A stretch of 64,000 bases of DNA from Acidobacteriota bacterium (GTDB lineage Bacteria > Acidobacteriota > Terriglobia > Acidiferrales > UBA7541), in the NCBI GenBank assembly GCA_003223255.1, contig QHYJ01000340.1, positions 22,084 through 86,083 on the forward strand, read 5' to 3'. Below, in pieces: positions 47,522 through 57,600 of this stretch. The number at the start of each line of letters is the position of its first letter. Position 1 is the stretch's first letter. The notes under the pieces are model-generated. The model saw nothing but the letters and a program-made list of their open reading frames with translations, was not told where the DNA came from and made no database searches. The position numbers were made by a program, and so were the translations under genes.

Positions 47522-47575
47522 GCACATCCCTCAAACCGCTCGCGAGTTACGCGAGCGAGTTCGGGATGACGGTGT
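47522..47575. repeat. Module ATCCCTC...GTTCGGGATGACGGT
   Basis: gttcgggatgac shared with 48458 region. Confidence 0.55.
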
Positions 47576-47602
47576 GGGCCGTCTCGTCGTGTGCGATTTG
47601 CC

Positions 47603-48229
47603 TTATTGTTGGGGTTTGGGTTGCGAAGACGGCGGTGGCTGCGGTGGGCGCGGGCGGCTGGCGGGGGGGATGATGCCGTTCATGCGCAGGTACTCGACCA
47701 TCTGCCCGTAGTGATCCATGGGATGGAAAGCGCCGATAGTGGCGATCCCGAGACGCGTGGAGAGGAACGGGAGCACCGGCTTGGACAGCGGCGTGACCGC
47801 GTTTTCGGCGGTGATGGTGGTAAGGGCGCGATGGCCGAGCGCAAAGGAGTCCTTGAGGTACTGCACGATTTCGGCTTTGGTCTTCAACTCGGCGGGCCCG
47901 TTGGCGTTTTGCTCGATGGACTTCGCGTCGATCGTTTCCCCCATGAGCGGACCGAAAAACAGATGATTGGCGTAGCCGATGTGCTTCACTTGTTCGGCAA
48001 ACGTGCGCACGCCTTTAAACTCGCCGTTGGTGGGCGCGAAGGAGTACTTGTCTTCGGGCATAGCCTCGGCGGCGGAAACGACTTCCTGCTCGACAATCCC
48101 ATAATACATGTTGAGGACGGACGCGGTGGAGGGCGGTTGTTGCTGGGCCGTTGCGCCGCCTTGGGCGTGGACGGCGGGGGCAGCGACGGCTGCGCAAAGC
48201 AGGACAAGAGATACGCCGAGGTTCTTCAT
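47603..48229 (-). CDS. DinB family protein, secreted
   Basis: Signal peptide MKNLGVSLVLLCAAVAAPAVHAQ; FKGVRTFAEQVKHIGYANHLFFG...HPMDHYGQMVEYLRMNGIIPP. Confidence 0.88.
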   Translation of the reverse strand: MKNLGVSLVLLCAAVAAPAVHAQGGATAQQQPPSTASVLNMYYGIVEQEVVSAAEAMPEDKYSFAPTNGEFKGVRTFAEQVKHIGYANHLFFGPLMGETIDAKSIEQNANGPAELKTKAEIVQYLKDSFALGHRALTTITAENAVTPLSKPVLPFLSTRLGIATIGAFHPMDHYGQMVEYLRMNGIIPPASRPRPPQPPPSSQPKPQQ

Positions 48230-48334
48230 CGGACTCTCCTTAAGTGCTGAAGCGAGCGGTGGAATCTTACGCTTTTGGCGTGGAGGAAGGAAGTAAAGAA
48301 GTAAAGAAGTAAGGACGTAAGGAAAACACCGAGA

Positions 48335-48545
48335 GAAGAGCCGGGCTGAAGCCCGCCCTCTGCATGAAGAGAGATTTTTTGCTTCGCTCGAAATGACGAG
48401 TGGGCGCGGTAGTGATGAAAACAGATCCCTCACCACCGTTCGCAAACGACCCGACCGGGTTCGGGATGACAGTTTTGGCGTTGTGGTGCGTTGCGGCCCG
48501 CCTCGGAAGGCGGCCCCTACAAGAGCAACAGGTTAGGCGCGAGAG
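48335..48545. repeat. Cluster of dispersed modules (gggctgaagcccg; ttgcttcgctcgaaatgac; gttcgggatgac; cgcctcggaaggcgg)
   Basis: Non-coding stretch with several repeat-like motifs shared with other intergenic sites in the window. Confidence 0.55.
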
Positions 48546-49880
48546 AGGGCGGCGCGTCCGGGTTCGGCAACGGAGGCGAGGGCGGCTTCGATAACGTCGA
48601 GGCCCTCGTCGAACTGCTCGTCGGTGACGACGAGCGGGACGAGGATGCGGATGACGTTGTTGAAGGTGCCCGCGGTGACGGTGATGAGGCCGTGCTCGTA
48701 GCAGTAGCGAGCGATTTGCTTGGTTTCCGTGTCGGCGGGCTCGCGGGTGGCGGCGTTGCGGACCAGTTCGATGGCGCACATGCCGCCGAGGCCGCGAACA
48801 TCACCAACGAGATCCCATTTCTTTTGCCAGCCGCGGGCGCATTTTTCAAAGCGTTCGCCGATGGCGGCAGAGCGCGCCAGCAGACTCTCTTTCTCGATCG
48901 TTTCGATCACGGCGAGTGCGGCGGCACAAGACAGAGGGTGAGCGCAAAACGTTCCGCCGAGAGAGCCGGGGCCGGGCGCGTCCATGATTTCGGCGCGGCC
49001 GGTAACGGCTGCGATGGGCATGCCGCCGCCAAGGGACTTGGCCGTGGCGATCACGTCCGGCTCGATGCCGAAATGTTCGGAAGCGAACCATTTGCCGGTG
49101 CGGCCGAAACCGGATTGCACTTCGTCAGCGATGAAGAGGATGCCGTGCTCGCGGCAAATCTGTTGCAGCAGCCTGAAGTAATCACGCGGCGGAACGACGA
49201 AGCCGCCTTCGCCGAGAACCGGCTCGGCGAGGACCGCGGCGACGGATTCGGGCGCAACGGAGCGCTTGAAGGCGTCTCTGAGATGCCGCGCAAAATCTTC
49301 GGCGGATGTTCCTGCGGCGTGGCGATACGGATAAGCGTACGGAATGCGATAGATGTCGCTGGCAAACGGCTGGAAGCCGGCTTTGTAAGGATGCTTTGCT
49401 GGTGAGCGACATGGTAAGAAGCGTGCGGCCGTGGAAAGCGTCTTCAAAGCAGATGACGGCGGGACGCTTGGTATACGCGCGGGCGATTTTGATGGAGTTT
49501 TCGATGGCTTCGGCGCCGGAGTTCACTAGAATGGTTTTTTTCGGGAAATCGCCGGGAGCGAGGGCGTTGAGCTTTTCGGCGACGGCGATGTAGCCTTCGT
49601 AGGGAGTGACGGCGAAGCACAGGTGCAAGTATTTTTCCAGCTGCTCGCGGATCCCGGCGGTCACGCGAGGCGAGCGGTGGCCGACATTGAGGCAGCCGAT
49701 GCCGCCGGCAAAATCGAGATAGCGATTGCCATCGACGTCTTCGATGATAGCGGCTTCGGCGCGCGCGGCGAAAACGGGATTGGCGTTGGACGGGCCGCGC
49801 GGGATCGCGGCTTCGCGGCGGGCCATCAGAGCGCGGGACTTGGGGCCGGGGATTTCGGTGCGAAGTTGGATGGTTTTCAT
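48533..49880 (-). pseudogene. Class III aminotransferase (GabT-like) with frameshift near 49391-49397
   Basis: N-part 49880 down to ~49395 (DFAGGIGCLNVGHRSPRV...FEDAFHGRTLLTMSLTSK), C-part in another frame (HPYKAGFQPFASDIYRIPYAYPYR...LFIADEVQSGFGRTGKWFA...ATAKSLGGGMPIAAV). Confidence 0.88.
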
Positions 49881-49975
49881 GGACAGCCTCTCTATTTGTG
49901 AAACTCGAGGTCGACAGTCGACAGTTCAAAGTTGCAAGTCGTGAAGCCTTCGAATTGGCACGAGGTTTTTCCATC

Positions 49976-50050
49976 ATCGAGGGCACAGAGGACACAGAGA
50001 TTCGCGGAGAAAGAGTCCGGAGGGAAAAAGCAGATTCCCCGGAATGACAA
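49976..50050. repeat. Purine-rich module (GGGCACAGAGGACACAGAGATTC) plus ccccggaatgac
   Basis: Shares AGAGGACACAGAGA with 47450 copy. Confidence 0.6.
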
Positions 50051-50161
50051 TGGTTGGGACCGGTCACAACGATCAACCAGGCAAGTCGGTTCCCAACCAG
50101 GTCGGGATAAATTCCGCCCAGCCTCGACAAGCGCGATTCCGTTCGCCGCGCAACATGTCAG

Positions 50162-51643
50162 TCAGTACCAGGCGATGGGGGTTTCGTCGAGATTGACGAA
50201 GACCTGCTTGGTTTCGAGATATTCTTCGAGGCCCCAGGGACCGAGTTCGCGGCCGAAGCCGGATTGCTTGTAGCCACCCCAGGGTGCTTCGACGTACGTC
50301 GGCTGCATGTGATTGACCCAAATGATGCCGGCGCGGAGCGACTTGACGACGCGGAAAGCTTTGTAGATATCGCGGGTCCAGACGGCGGCGGCGAGGCCGT
50401 AGGGCGTGTCATTCGCGATGCGAATGGCTTCGGATTCGCCGTCGAAGGAGATAACGGAGGCGACGGGGCCAAAGATTTCTTCGCGGGCGATGCGCGCGGA
50501 GTTTTGCACGTCGTAGAAAATCGTAGGCTGGACGTAATAGCCCTTGCCGAATTGCTTCGAGCGGCCGCCGCCGATGGCGACTTTGGCTTCTTTCTTGCCG
50601 ACGTCGAGGTAGGAGCAGACGCGATCGTATTGTTCTTTGCTGACGAGCGGGCCCATTTTTGTGTCGCGTTCCAGGGGAGCGCCGAGCTTGATGCGTTTGG
50701 CCTTTTCGGTCATGGCTTCGACAAATTTGGGATAGATTTTTTTCTCGACGAGGATGCGACTGCCGGCGGAGCAGACTTCGCCCTGATTGATGAAGACGCC
50801 GAAGAGCGCGCCGTCGACGGCGGCTTCCCAATCGGCGTCGGGGAAAAAAATGTTGGGGGATTTGCCGCCAAGCTCGAGAGTGACGCGCTTGAGGGTGTCC
50901 GCGGCGCCTTTGACGATGATTTTGCCGACGACGGCGCTGCCAGTGAAGGCGACTTTGTCCACATTGGGATGCGCGACGATGGCGGCGCCGGCGCTTTCGC
51001 CGAAGCCGTTCACGATATTGACGACGCCGGGCGGCAGGCCGGCTTCTTCGAACCAATTGGCGAATTCCAGCGCAGTGAGCGGCGTTTGTTCGGCAGGCTT
51101 GAGCACGCAGGTGCAGCCGGCAGCGATGGCGGGAGCAAGCTTCCATGCGGCCATAAGCAGAGGATAGTTCCAGGGAATAATCTGCCCCGCAACGCCAATC
51201 GGTTCGCGCATAGTGAAGCTCAGAGCGTTGGCGGGAACGGGATTCACGCTGCCTGTGACCTTGTTGGCGAGGCCGCCGTAGTATTCGAAGCACGTCGCGA
51301 CGTCGGCGAGGTCATACTCCGCTTCGACGATGGGCTTGCCGGTGTTGCGGCATTCGAGTTCGGCGAGCGGCACGGCGTTTTGCCGGATTTTATCGGCGAG
51401 CTTGAAGAGAATGCGGCCGCGGTCTTGCGCAGTAGTTGTGGGCCAGGGCCCGGAGTCAAACGCGGCACGTGCGGCCTTGACGGCTTTATCGATGTCGGCG
51501 GCGTTCGAGGAAGCGACCTGGGCGATGACTTCTTCGGTGGAAGGATCGTAAACGGGAAACGTTTCGCCCGAGGCGCTGGGGACCCATTGGCCATTCACGT
51601 AGTTCTGGTAGGTGCGAACGCTGGTCTTAGCGATGCTGGACAT
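50162..51643 (-). CDS. Aldehyde dehydrogenase (betaine/gamma-aminobutyraldehyde dehydrogenase-like)
   Basis: IIPWNYPLLMAAWKLAPAIAAGCTCVLKPAEQTPLTAL, VTLELGGKSPNIFF, FINQGEVCSAGSR. Confidence 0.95.
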   Translation of the reverse strand: MSSIAKTSVRTYQNYVNGQWVPSASGETFPVYDPSTEEVIAQVASSNAADIDKAVKAARAAFDSGPWPTTTAQDRGRILFKLADKIRQNAVPLAELECRNTGKPIVEAEYDLADVATCFEYYGGLANKVTGSVNPVPANALSFTMREPIGVAGQIIPWNYPLLMAAWKLAPAIAAGCTCVLKPAEQTPLTALEFANWFEEAGLPPGVVNIVNGFGESAGAAIVAHPNVDKVAFTGSAVVGKIIVKGAADTLKRVTLELGGKSPNIFFPDADWEAAVDGALFGVFINQGEVCSAGSRILVEKKIYPKFVEAMTEKAKRIKLGAPLERDTKMGPLVSKEQYDRVCSYLDVGKKEAKVAIGGGRSKQFGKGYYVQPTIFYDVQNSARIAREEIFGPVASVISFDGESEAIRIANDTPYGLAAAVWTRDIYKAFRVVKSLRAGIIWVNHMQPTYVEAPWGGYKQSGFGRELGPWGLEEYLETKQVFVNLDETPIAWY

Positions 51644-51663
51644 AACTTCCTCCGAAATTCATT

Positions 51664-53121
51664 TCACAACGCAGGAGGCGCAGAAGCAAGTTTACGCGCG
51701 GCCTTGCGCCGGCCGTAAACAAAAAAGAAAAAAGCGGCCAGGCCAAGGAAGGCCAAAGTGCCGCCGAACATCCACACTTCATAAGAAAACAATGAAGTGA
51801 TCTCCTGCGCGGGAAAAAACGCGAGTGCGATTCCTAGAGACGTGGTCAGAAAGCCGCTCAGACCCGCGATGATTAAAGTGCCCTTTGCGTAGCGTCCGGG
51901 AGCAAAAGATTTCTGCCACGCGATTCTCAGTAAGGCTCCGAACATGTAGAGAAACGGAATCAACTGAAGCACCACGGCGAGCGACAAGAGCTTCTGAAAC
52001 GTTTCCTGAACGCCAGCGCCGGTGAAAGAGAAGTTGATGACGACCAAAACCAGGGAAACCGTCGCGTGCACGATGAGCGCGGCGTAAGGCGTGGCGTATT
52101 TTGCATGAATCTTGCCGAGCCAATCGGGCATGTAGGAATCGAGTCCAGCGACAAACGGGATGCGCGCGGAGCCGCCGAGCCAGGCGGAACCGATCCCGGC
52201 GATAGACAGGCTGAGCATGAGAGCGAAGGGCGCAATGATCCAGCCGATGCCCACGCGCGCGGACATGCGACTGACAGCCTGTACGATGCCTTGAAGAACG
52301 CTGATTTGATCTTTGCTGACCGCCACGAGCAAGGTCAGCGTGGTGCCGATGTAAAGCGCTCCGGAAAAAATGCCGCCCCAGGCGACCGCTCCCGGAAGAG
52401 TTTTCAGTGGGTTCTCGATTTCATCACCCATTACAGAGGCGAGCTCCAGGCCAACCAGGCCGAAGCAGATGACGCCGAAGGAGTTCAGAACAAAGCGCGG
52501 GTTCGCGGGGATGCGGAAGTCCGCAGCGGTGACGGAAGTTCCGAAGCGAAGCCAAACGGTGACGCCGAGGATGATCAAAAGCCCACCCGCGATAAGCGTG
52601 CCGAGACCGCCAACGTTGTTGATCCATTTGCCGATGCCGAGACCAACGACGTTGAGAACCACGAGGACGGCAAGGAGCGCAAGCGAGGCGGCAAGAGCAA
52701 AGGATTTGCTTGCGGCGAGCCCGGCCTGCGCGGGGCCAAGAACGAAGACCGATACACCAACGAAGTACAACATGACGGTCGGAACATACATCATGTTGTT
52801 GGTCCAGTAGCACCAGCCAGAAAGAAAACCATGGAAGTCGCCAAATACTTCCTTGGCCCAGAGGTAGACGCCGCCTTCTCCGGGATAGCGGTGAGCGAGT
52901 TCAATGACGGCGATGCCCTGAGGCCAGAAAAAAAGCAGCAGCGAGATTACCCAAAGCCAGACGGTGACGCCGCCGTTGCCGGCGATGGAAGGAACCACGT
53001 TCAGATTGAAGACGGCGACGACGAATAGCAGAACGAGGTCCCGGCGGCCGAGCACGCGCTTGAGATGCGGAGCGTCGGCGGCTACGACTGCGGCGTTTGG
53101 TATGGCGACATCGCTTCCCAA
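51664..53121 (-). CDS. APC-family amino acid/polyamine permease
   Basis: RVLGRRDLVLLFVVAVFNLNVVPSIAGNGG, YPGEGGVYLWAKEVFGDFHGFLSGWCYW; start uncertain (ORF to 53268 contains repeat-like sequence). Confidence 0.88.
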   Translation of the reverse strand: MGSDVAIPNAAVVAADAPHLKRVLGRRDLVLLFVVAVFNLNVVPSIAGNGGVTVWLWVISLLLFFWPQGIAVIELAHRYPGEGGVYLWAKEVFGDFHGFLSGWCYWTNNMMYVPTVMLYFVGVSVFVLGPAQAGLAASKSFALAASLALLAVLVVLNVVGLGIGKWINNVGGLGTLIAGGLLIILGVTVWLRFGTSVTAADFRIPANPRFVLNSFGVICFGLVGLELASVMGDEIENPLKTLPGAVAWGGIFSGALYIGTTLTLLVAVSKDQISVLQGIVQAVSRMSARVGIGWIIAPFALMLSLSIAGIGSAWLGGSARIPFVAGLDSYMPDWLGKIHAKYATPYAALIVHATVSLVLVVINFSFTGAGVQETFQKLLSLAVVLQLIPFLYMFGALLRIAWQKSFAPGRYAKGTLIIAGLSGFLTTSLGIALAFFPAQEITSLFSYEVWMFGGTLAFLGLAAFFFFVYGRRKAARKLASAPPAL

Positions 53122-53185
53122 AAGAGATTCCTCGCTTCGCAGACTCGGCTCGGAAGGACGAGCGCAAAAAAGATGAGTGAGTCGG

Positions 53186-54565
53186 CTAGTGCCCACCCGC
53201 CCCGACGGAGACACCGCGCTCCTGCTGCGCTTTGGCCAGTGCGGGTGCGACCTCCTCGAAGACCGCAAGATGCCTGTCGATGTCCGCTTCCGTGTGCTGC
53301 ACTGAAATAGTCCACTGCTCGTCCCACCAATACGGCTGCGCCAGAACGCCGCGATTGACCATGCCGAACCAGTAGTGTCGCCAGAGATCGACGTCGATTT
53401 TGGTCCAATCGCGATAGTTGCGAATCTCCTGCGGATAAAGCATCAGGGCCCCGTTGACGCCCGCGCTTGCGACATAAGCTTGCAAGCGGGATTTCTTGAT
53501 GATGGCGCGATAGCCTTCGGTGAGCTTCTTGCTGAGATTGCCGACGCGGGCGTAGTTTTCGCGCGTGAGGACTTCGCGGAACGCGGCGAGACCCGCGGCC
53601 ATTGAGACGCGATTCGTATTGTAAGTTCCGCCGTGAAAGACTTTGTGCTCGGAGATGAGATCCATCACGGCACGGCTCGCTCCAAACGCGCCGAGCGGCA
53701 GACCGCCACCGATGGATTTGGCCAGGCAGATGATGTCTGGCTTGACACTGAAAAATTCGCTGGCGCCGCCCCAGGCGAGTTTCGCGCCGGTTTTTACTTC
53801 GTCGAAGATGAGCAGCGCGCCGCCCCCGCTCGAAATGTCGCGCAAACCCTCAAGGAAACCCGGCTGGGGCATACACAGACCCACGTTCATCAGGATGGGC
53901 TCGAGAATGATGGCGGCGATCTGGCCGGGATTTTCCTTGAAGCGGCGCTCAACGCTAGAAAGATTGTTGAAGGCGGCAACAACAACGTTGGCGAGCGAGG
54001 CTTTCGGAATGCCGGCGCCACCGGGAACGCTCGTGGGCGCGTCGGGATCGCCGTAGTCTTCTCCCTTGGGCTTCACGCTGACGAGCGCGGTGTCGTGCAA
54101 GCCGTGGTAGGAGCCCTCGAATTTGAGGATTTTGTCACGCCCGGTAGCGGCGCGTGCGAGGCGGCAGGAGTGCATGGTGACTTCGGTGCCGCTGGAACCA
54201 AAGCGCACCATCTCGATGGGATAACGTTTGCAGATTTCTTCCGCGAGTTCCCATTCCTGATCGTGAGGCATGCCAAACGTGGTGCCGCGATGCAGTTCCT
54301 GTTCCACGGCTTTGACCACAGCGGGATGGCAGTGGCCGGCCATCAGCGCGCCGAAACACAGGTTGTGATCAATATATTCGTTGCCGTCGAGGTCGTGGAT
54401 TTTGCTGCCCTTTCCGTCTTTCACGAAGAGCGGATAAGGCTCGTAATGGCGGTAGTTGCTGGCAACGCCCAAAGGAATCCGCTCGAGGGCGCGCTTGTGC
54501 GCCGCGGCGGATTTCGGCGTGCGCTTCTGGTAGGTGGTAAGTTCCTTTTCGAGTGCGTCGTGCAT
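53186..54565 (-). CDS. Class III PLP aminotransferase (glutamate-1-semialdehyde aminomutase-like)
   Basis: VRFGSSGTEVTMHSCRLARAATGRDKILKFEGSYHGLHD, LLIFDEVKTGAKLAWGG, CLAKSIGGGLPLGAFG. Confidence 0.92.
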   Translation of the reverse strand: MHDALEKELTTYQKRTPKSAAAHKRALERIPLGVASNYRHYEPYPLFVKDGKGSKIHDLDGNEYIDHNLCFGALMAGHCHPAVVKAVEQELHRGTTFGMPHDQEWELAEEICKRYPIEMVRFGSSGTEVTMHSCRLARAATGRDKILKFEGSYHGLHDTALVSVKPKGEDYGDPDAPTSVPGGAGIPKASLANVVVAAFNNLSSVERRFKENPGQIAAIILEPILMNVGLCMPQPGFLEGLRDISSGGGALLIFDEVKTGAKLAWGGASEFFSVKPDIICLAKSIGGGLPLGAFGASRAVMDLISEHKVFHGGTYNTNRVSMAAGLAAFREVLTRENYARVGNLSKKLTEGYRAIIKKSRLQAYVASAGVNGALMLYPQEIRNYRDWTKIDVDLWRHYWFGMVNRGVLAQPYWWDEQWTISVQHTEADIDRHLAVFEEVAPALAKAQQERGVSVGAGGH

Positions 54566-54691
54566 ACGAGCTCCGTGGATGGCAGGTCTGTTCCCTGCGG
54601 TCAGTTTCACGCGGTGAATATTATCTCACGCGTGCGAAGGCGCAGCCCTCGCGAGCCCCGCCTGGTAAAGAATTGGTCGCTTTTCGCTTCC

Positions 54692-57600
54692 CTAGAACGA
54701 CAGTCGTAGCGCGAATTGCACCAATCGTGGATCGCGGGCGCGCTTCACGCGACCGAAATCCGAGCCATCGGTGATATTGCCATCGGGTTGGAAAAACTGC
54801 GCGTGATTGAACGCGTTAAACAGCTCTCCACGGAATTCCAGCTTAAACCGTTCGTTCAGCGGAGTGACTTTCAAAAAGGCTATCTCCCAATTGTTGATAC
54901 CAGGTCCACAGCACACGGTACGGGGCGCATTCCCGATAGTCCCCGGTGGAACCGTATTTTCGGTGAAAGCATCCGGATTGAATCCCGCATTGATCAGAGT
55001 GCAAGTCGTCGGGTCGGTACCCGTACCAGCGGCGCAAGTCAGCTTGCGGGGGTCAATCACGTGGAACGGCGCTGCAACGTTCGGTTGACCTGGCGTCTCG
55101 AAATCGAAGCTCGACTGCAGCTCGATATCGTCCTGCTCGGTAATGCGAATCGGGAAACCGCTCTGGAAAGTGGTGATCCCGGAAACAGCCCAGCCATTAA
55201 AGGCCTTGCCGGCGAAACCCTGGTATTGGGGCACGGGCAGTTCCCAGTAGTAGCTCAAGACAAATCGATGGCGTGCATCATACAGCGAGCGCGAACGGTT
55301 ACGTTTCGGATTGATGGGGTCAACGAGATTCTCGAAGGTAGAGGCGAAGTCGAGGGATTTACCGAAGGTGTAGGCGGCCTCCATCTGCAAGCCATGCGAG
55401 AAACGTTTCTCCAGGCTAGTCTGGAAACCGTTGTACGCGGAATTGGCGATGGTGTTCTGGGTGAAAATGTCGGAGAAAACATCCACGCCGTCGGCGGGGC
55501 ATCCGGCCCCGGTCAGCGGATTGCAAAGAGGCGAGGAGTAGGGGCGAATCCCGACAAGGGTTATCGGCGTGCCGCCGGGTGCGCCGGTGACGACGCAAGC
55601 GGCTGGATAGCTGGTCGCTGGGCGATAGGCAATCGGACAGGGAATGTTCGTGCCATTCGGCCCACCCGGCACGTATGGCAGGTGGAATGTCTGGCCGGCG
55701 GGGAGGAGGAAGGAGTAAGGATTGTCTGCCAGAAAGGGCCCGCAAGCAGTGTTCGGATCCCCAATCGCCGCCGATACGGTCTGCAGGTCGAGGCAGGTTA
55801 GCGGGTTGCCAGGGTTCAGGTCCTGGGAAGCCAGGAGCCGGTGTCCTTGACGGCCCACATACGCCAAGCTCACGACCAGGTCCTTGGCCAGTTCGCGTTG
55901 CACCGCCAAGTTATATTGTTCGGCGTACTGGGTTCGCGGATTCTTCGCTGCCTGGCCGAACAGGAGAATCGGGCGGAAGCGTTCCCAATCCTGGGCTTGC
56001 CCGCTCGGGGGATTGAGAATGCCGTTGAAGGGGTTCGGAAAAGTAGTGACGCCATCCTGACCGAGGAAGGGAAGATTGAACTGGGTATTGAAAATGAAGG
56101 TGCTTCCACCGAAGGGTGGCTCGGCGCTGAACTGTTCCAGCACGAGTTGTTCGACGGGGTTGTAGAAAATGCCGTAGCCCGCGCGAACGCTGGTCTTTCC
56201 GGGACCGCCGAAAATCTTGCCGAGCAGTCCGTCCTTGGCCGCAGGGCTCCAAGCAAGTCCAATGCGTGGCGCGAACGATTTGTAGTAGGTGTTGGAAAGA
56301 CCGCCGGGAATCCCGGCATCGCCCGGGACCACTAGTCCGACAGGCGTGACTCCGGCGCTGTTGCAATCCGTGATGCCGTTAGCAGGGTCATAGAGTGGAC
56401 TCGAGGCTGGAAGAGTGCACGGATAGACGGTGGAGAATTGCCCGGGCCGAAAGGTCTGCTCCTTTCTGCCAATATCGGTCAGAGGCGTGGTGAGTTCCCA
56501 CCGTAAACCGTAATTCAGAGTGACATTGGGCTTAAGTTTCCAACTGTCTTGAGCAAACAGATAAACGGCCTTGCTGCGAACAAGTTCCGCCTGTGCCGAA
56601 CCTTGTCCATATTCATCCGGAAGCCCCAGCAGGTAGTTAGTAAAGAGATTTACGGCCGTGCAAACGCCGGAAACAGGATCGATCGTTCCCAGGCAGGGAT
56701 CATTCGGCCCGCCGCCAAAATAAAAGTACTGCCCGCTGATGTCAAAATACAGGGTTTGATCAAACTTCATGTAGCGAACGTCGCCGCCAAACTTTAGGTC
56801 ATGTCTGCCAATCGTCTTGCTGAAGTTGTCTGACCACTGAAAAGTGTCGCCGGTTTGCGGAAGTTCCCCTTCGAAGTTGTTGCCGATATTGTAGCCACCC
56901 GAAATGTTGATAAAAGGAACGCCCTCGCGGTTGGCACCCAGCCCGGGATGGATTCCCAGGTCCGGATTGTTGGCGTCGGCAAAGCAGTTGGTGGAGGGAA
57001 CCGTCTTGCAGGAGTCCTGCACCAGTGCGGTGTGCTGGGGGTGTAAGAACGTACCCTGGCCCTCACGGAAAAAGGTAAAGCGCGCTTCGTTGACAGCGGT
57101 AGAGCCGATCGTCCAGGAATGGCTGATGTTCAGCTGCTGAATCCGCTCGTCGGTCAGATCACCGAAGCCCGGCAGGTTCGCGCCTCCGGACTGAAACCTG
57201 GCAAACGGCTTGGCCAGATAGTGATTGGTTAGGTAGTAGTAGGCCGTGAGGTGCTGATTCTTCGAAAGATAATGATCCATCTTGGCGGTGAACTGATTGC
57301 TGCGCTCGTGCCCCAGCGGAACGCCTTGAAACAAGCTCGTGCCGATATTTGCTTGCGGAGCGAATTGATTCTGGAGATCCAAGGCCGTTTGGTCCATGCA
57401 AGCAGTTGGAATTTGATTGGTGGGGAAGACGGTGGAATAAGGCGTTCCGTCAGCGATGGGTGCATTGCGCCCCAAAGCAGCCAGGCAGCCGGGGCGATTA
57501 TTCAGGATATTGGCGTTGGCGAGGGTGCCTGCAAATGTCGGGTCAGCGGAAAAATCCCCCAGCCTCTCGGCGTCGGTCGGAACGGTTACCGTATCGCCGG

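Noticed and set aside
50264-51718. 484-aa plus-strand ORF
   Set aside because: Antisense to the aldehyde dehydrogenase; composition typical of shadow ORFs.
53633-54709. 358-aa plus-strand ORF
   Set aside because: Antisense to the class III aminotransferase.
54716-55801. 361-aa plus-strand ORF opposite the TonB receptor
   Set aside because: Shadow ORF; the minus-strand reading has clear TonB receptor motifs.
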